Positions 62,251-64,000 of a stretch of DNA of 64,000 bases are shown here, piece after piece. Each line of letters starts with the position of its first letter. Position 1 is the first letter of the stretch. The notes under the pieces are model-generated. The model made no database searches, had not been told where the DNA came from, and worked only from the letters and a program-made list of their open reading frames with translations. Source of the stretch: Welwitschia mirabilis (lineage: Eukaryota > Gnetophyta > Gnetopsida > Welwitschiales); the NCBI GenBank assembly GCA_051453625.1, contig JBOZIK010000001.1, positions 57,860,135 to 57,924,134 on the forward strand, in the 5' to 3' direction. A program made the translations under genes and the position numbers.

Positions 62251-62330
62251 CCCTACAACTTACTTTTATTTTTAGGTAGTACTTAACATTGTAAACTAAT
62301 TTTCTCAATATAAATTTTCTTCTATATGAT

Positions 62331-62815
62331 TTAATTTAGAAAAATAAAGTCAAAAGGAATATTATACACACCTGAAGACTACTTTTGATTTGATTTTGAA
62401 GTATACCAATTCTTCTCTAATGTTTTTCTCTATCAATGGTCTTTCTCTTTGATATTTATTTTCTAGGTTAACAATGTTATAGCACCCTATAAACAGAAAA
62501 TAAAATAAATTAAAATAAAAAACAACAAAGATTAATCCTACTTTTTATGAAAATAACAGAAGGGATAACAAACATAAAGAGCTAAAAATAAAAACTTAAC
62601 AGAGTAGAAAGATAAAAATTGGAGAATACATAGGATATTATTCTCTTGGTCATCTGGATGATAAAGGAGATAATAGGAACTAATTATTATGCTAATAGAA
62701 AACTAAAATCTGAAAACAAAAATTAAAATCATAGAGTATTTTCCTGGCTATTATGGGGATGATAGAGGGGATGATGGTTATTTTACTACTAAGAACTAAA
62801 ACTGAAAAACTACAA
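62331..62815. other. AT-rich stretch with two similar segments
   Basis: No gene. Segments at about 62640-62710 and 62740-62800 share TGG.TGATA.AGG.GAT.ATGG-type sequence and GAAAACTAAAA, suggesting an old local duplication. A related segment occurs near 59455-59520. Confidence 0.35.
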
Positions 62816-63110
62816 ATACTATAAGAAATGTAGGTTTTTAAGGTGTTTCTAAAATGTCTTAAAAGGTAATAAGACATTTTTTCACAAAACACTTTAAAAA
62901 GAATCGCCTTAGAAGCCCAAAGGCTTTTATAGCATTTCTAAGGTATTTGAATAAAAATGCCTTAAAATGTATTTTAAGGCATTTTTTAATAAAACATCGT
63001 GAAAAGCTTTTGAGCCATTTATCTAATAAAATGTCTAAAAAACAATTCAACTTTTAAGGCATTTTATTAGATAAATGCCTTAAAAGCCTTTTACAGTGCT
63101 TTATAAAACA
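62816..63110 (+). mobile_element. CACTA-like terminus with subterminal hairpin repeats
   Basis: It begins ACTATAAGAAATGTAGGTTTTT, close to the CACTA-transposon end CACTACAAGAAA. The following 290 bases contain the word AAGGCATTT or its complement at least six times in both directions. Two exact hairpins stand out: 62953-62967 with 62972-62986 (15-base arms, 4-base loop) and 63052-63064 with 63073-63085 (13-base arms, 8-base loop). Subterminal inverted motifs are typical of En/Spm elements, where they bind transposase. No opposite terminus was seen. Confidence 0.5.
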
Positions 63111-63129
63111 AACATATTAAAACCTTTAC

Positions 63130-63893
63130 TTTTGATTAAAAAATTACTACAATTATCCATTCCCTCTAAAATTAGCTATTCTCTCTAAACTTGAAAGATT
63201 AAAAAATGGTTTTACCAAGAGACTTAAGACTTATACAATTACCCATGTAGAGCTCTTTTAACTTAGAAAGTTTGTCAAAGTTTCCACAAAGGCATTCTAA
63301 GCTATTGTAGTTATATATAGAAATCTTTTATAAAGATAAAAAATTACCAAAACCTTTTAGAAGCTGTTCAAGCCTTTCACAATCCCTAATAAATAATACT
63401 TGTAATTCTACAAGAACTCCAAAGCTCTCAAAAAAACATTCTAACATTTTATAGGTTTTCATATTAAGAAACTCTAAAGATGAATGATCCCCAAAATTTT
63501 TTGATAGCTTTTGAAGCATTTCACAACCATTCATACTGAATCTCTTCAACTTTGAAAGTTTATCAATACTATCATAAAGATATTTTAAATCTTTACACTA
63601 GTGCATATCAAGATACTCTAAATATGAAATACTTCCAAAGTTGTTTGGAATTTGTTGAAGCATTTCACAACCACTCATTTTAATCTCATCAACTTTGAAA
63701 GTTTACCAAAGCTATCACATAGATATTTTAAATCTCTAGATACCTGCATATCAAGATACTATAAAGATGAAAGATTTCCAAATCTATCTAGAAGTTCTAG
63801 AAGCTTTTTACAACCACTAATATTCAATTTTTTCAATTTTAAAAGATTATCGAAGATATCATACAGACATTCTAACATTCTGTAATTTGTCAT
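63130..63893 (-). pseudogene. Leucine-rich repeat region of an NLR-type gene, broken
   Basis: On minus successive units of 22-25 residues read KLKKLNISGCKKLLEL, GNLSSL*YLDM, MSGCEMLQQIPNNFG, LKRFSMNGCEMLQKL, LVELQVLFIRDCERLEQL and LKELYMGNCISLKSL, the pattern L..L...GC..L..LP..FG.L..L of plant resistance-type LRRs. There are stops (for example near 63755 and 63602) and a shift near 63690; the longest open piece is 63549-63328. No TIR, CC or NB-ARC part is in the window; it would lie beyond 64000. The CACTA-like repeat adjoins its 3' side. Confidence 0.75.
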
Positions 63894-64000
63894 TGTTGTG
63901 GTGTGTATTTGTGCAATGTTTCACGCTTCAATTCCAATCCTGTTAGTTAAAAATAAGATGTAAAATACAACACGCTAGTATAGACGGAGTATTCCGAATG
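63894..64000. other. Window end, no feature
   Basis: About 100 bases upstream of the LRR remnant on minus; no splice site or frame could be supported. Confidence 0.3.

Larger units (their letters stand above)
57791..62330 (-). mobile_element. Athila/Tat-like gypsy, gag-protease only
   Basis: On minus: gag (about 62250-61500), zinc knuckle (about 61480-61425), protease/linker (about 60530-60200) and the short stretch before RT (about 59990-59900). From 59870 down to the polypurine tract there is no RT, RNase H or integrase, only stop-rich AT sequence. The 5' LTR and primer site were not located above 62330. It was probably non-autonomous long ago. Confidence 0.7.

Noticed and set aside
1-64000. 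CRISPR arrays, bacterial operons, tRNA or rRNA genes
   Set aside because: None seen. The sequence is plant nuclear DNA; regularly spaced repeats found are LTR-internal or tandem duplications without spacers.
1-64000. A previously undescribed multi-gene system
   Set aside because: All recognisable coding parts belong to retroelements, one THADA family with copies, and an LRR remnant. No group of unknown genes with conserved layout was found.

Overview
The window is AT-rich plant nuclear DNA. It is packed with decayed LTR retrotransposons of the Ty1/copia and Ty3/gypsy orders. The one cellular gene is split by GT-AG introns of about 4.1 and 1.3 kb. The initiator-Met-tRNA-type primer sites, UBN2-type copia gag, Athila/Tat-like gypsy gag-protease and an NLR-style leucine-rich repeat remnant all point to a seed plant, probably an angiosperm. 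I cannot name the species. There are six runs of N (scaffold gaps), and some structures may be assembly effects.

Layout. 1-3636: a ruined copia element on + (integrase readable). 3737-7500: AT-rich sequence with one LTR-like block, then the 3' end of a + copia element. 7490-15684: a minus-strand copia element (family A) with gag, zinc knuckle, broken integrase, RT and RNase H between two LTR regions. 15685-18683: a second + copia ruin with RNase H. 18684-21640: a copia solo LTR followed by a gypsy LTR. 21801-30288: a THADA/Trm732-like (DUF2428) gene fragment of three exons, about 1,020 codons. It carries a lost splice acceptor, at least one frameshift and an in-frame stop.

30389-39390: two further partial THADA copies (30389-31104 and 37873-39390). 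Both lack an intron exactly at the exon junction they cover, so they look cDNA-derived, and both end in the same non-THADA tail. Between them lies a minus-strand gypsy gag-protease remnant whose LTR abuts the longer copy. 39390-46575: minus-strand copia family R, apparently two diverged partial elements meeting at a gap, plus a 5' LTR. 46945-54138: minus-strand copia family S with both LTRs, gag and protease but no polymerase. 55000-57000: a + copia ruin and an LTR-like block. 57000-62330: a minus-strand Athila/Tat-like gypsy with gag and protease but no RT or integrase. 62816-63110: a hairpin-rich, CACTA-like terminal region. 63130-63893: a broken LRR-coding stretch on minus.

No intact cellular gene was found, and no new multi-gene system. 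The most interesting feature is the family of THADA copies: an intron-containing parent-like copy beside intronless copies that still share an antisense gypsy LTR and an intron 3' end upstream. Taken together, the window looks like repeat-rich, slowly decaying intergenic DNA. No working pathway can be read from it.
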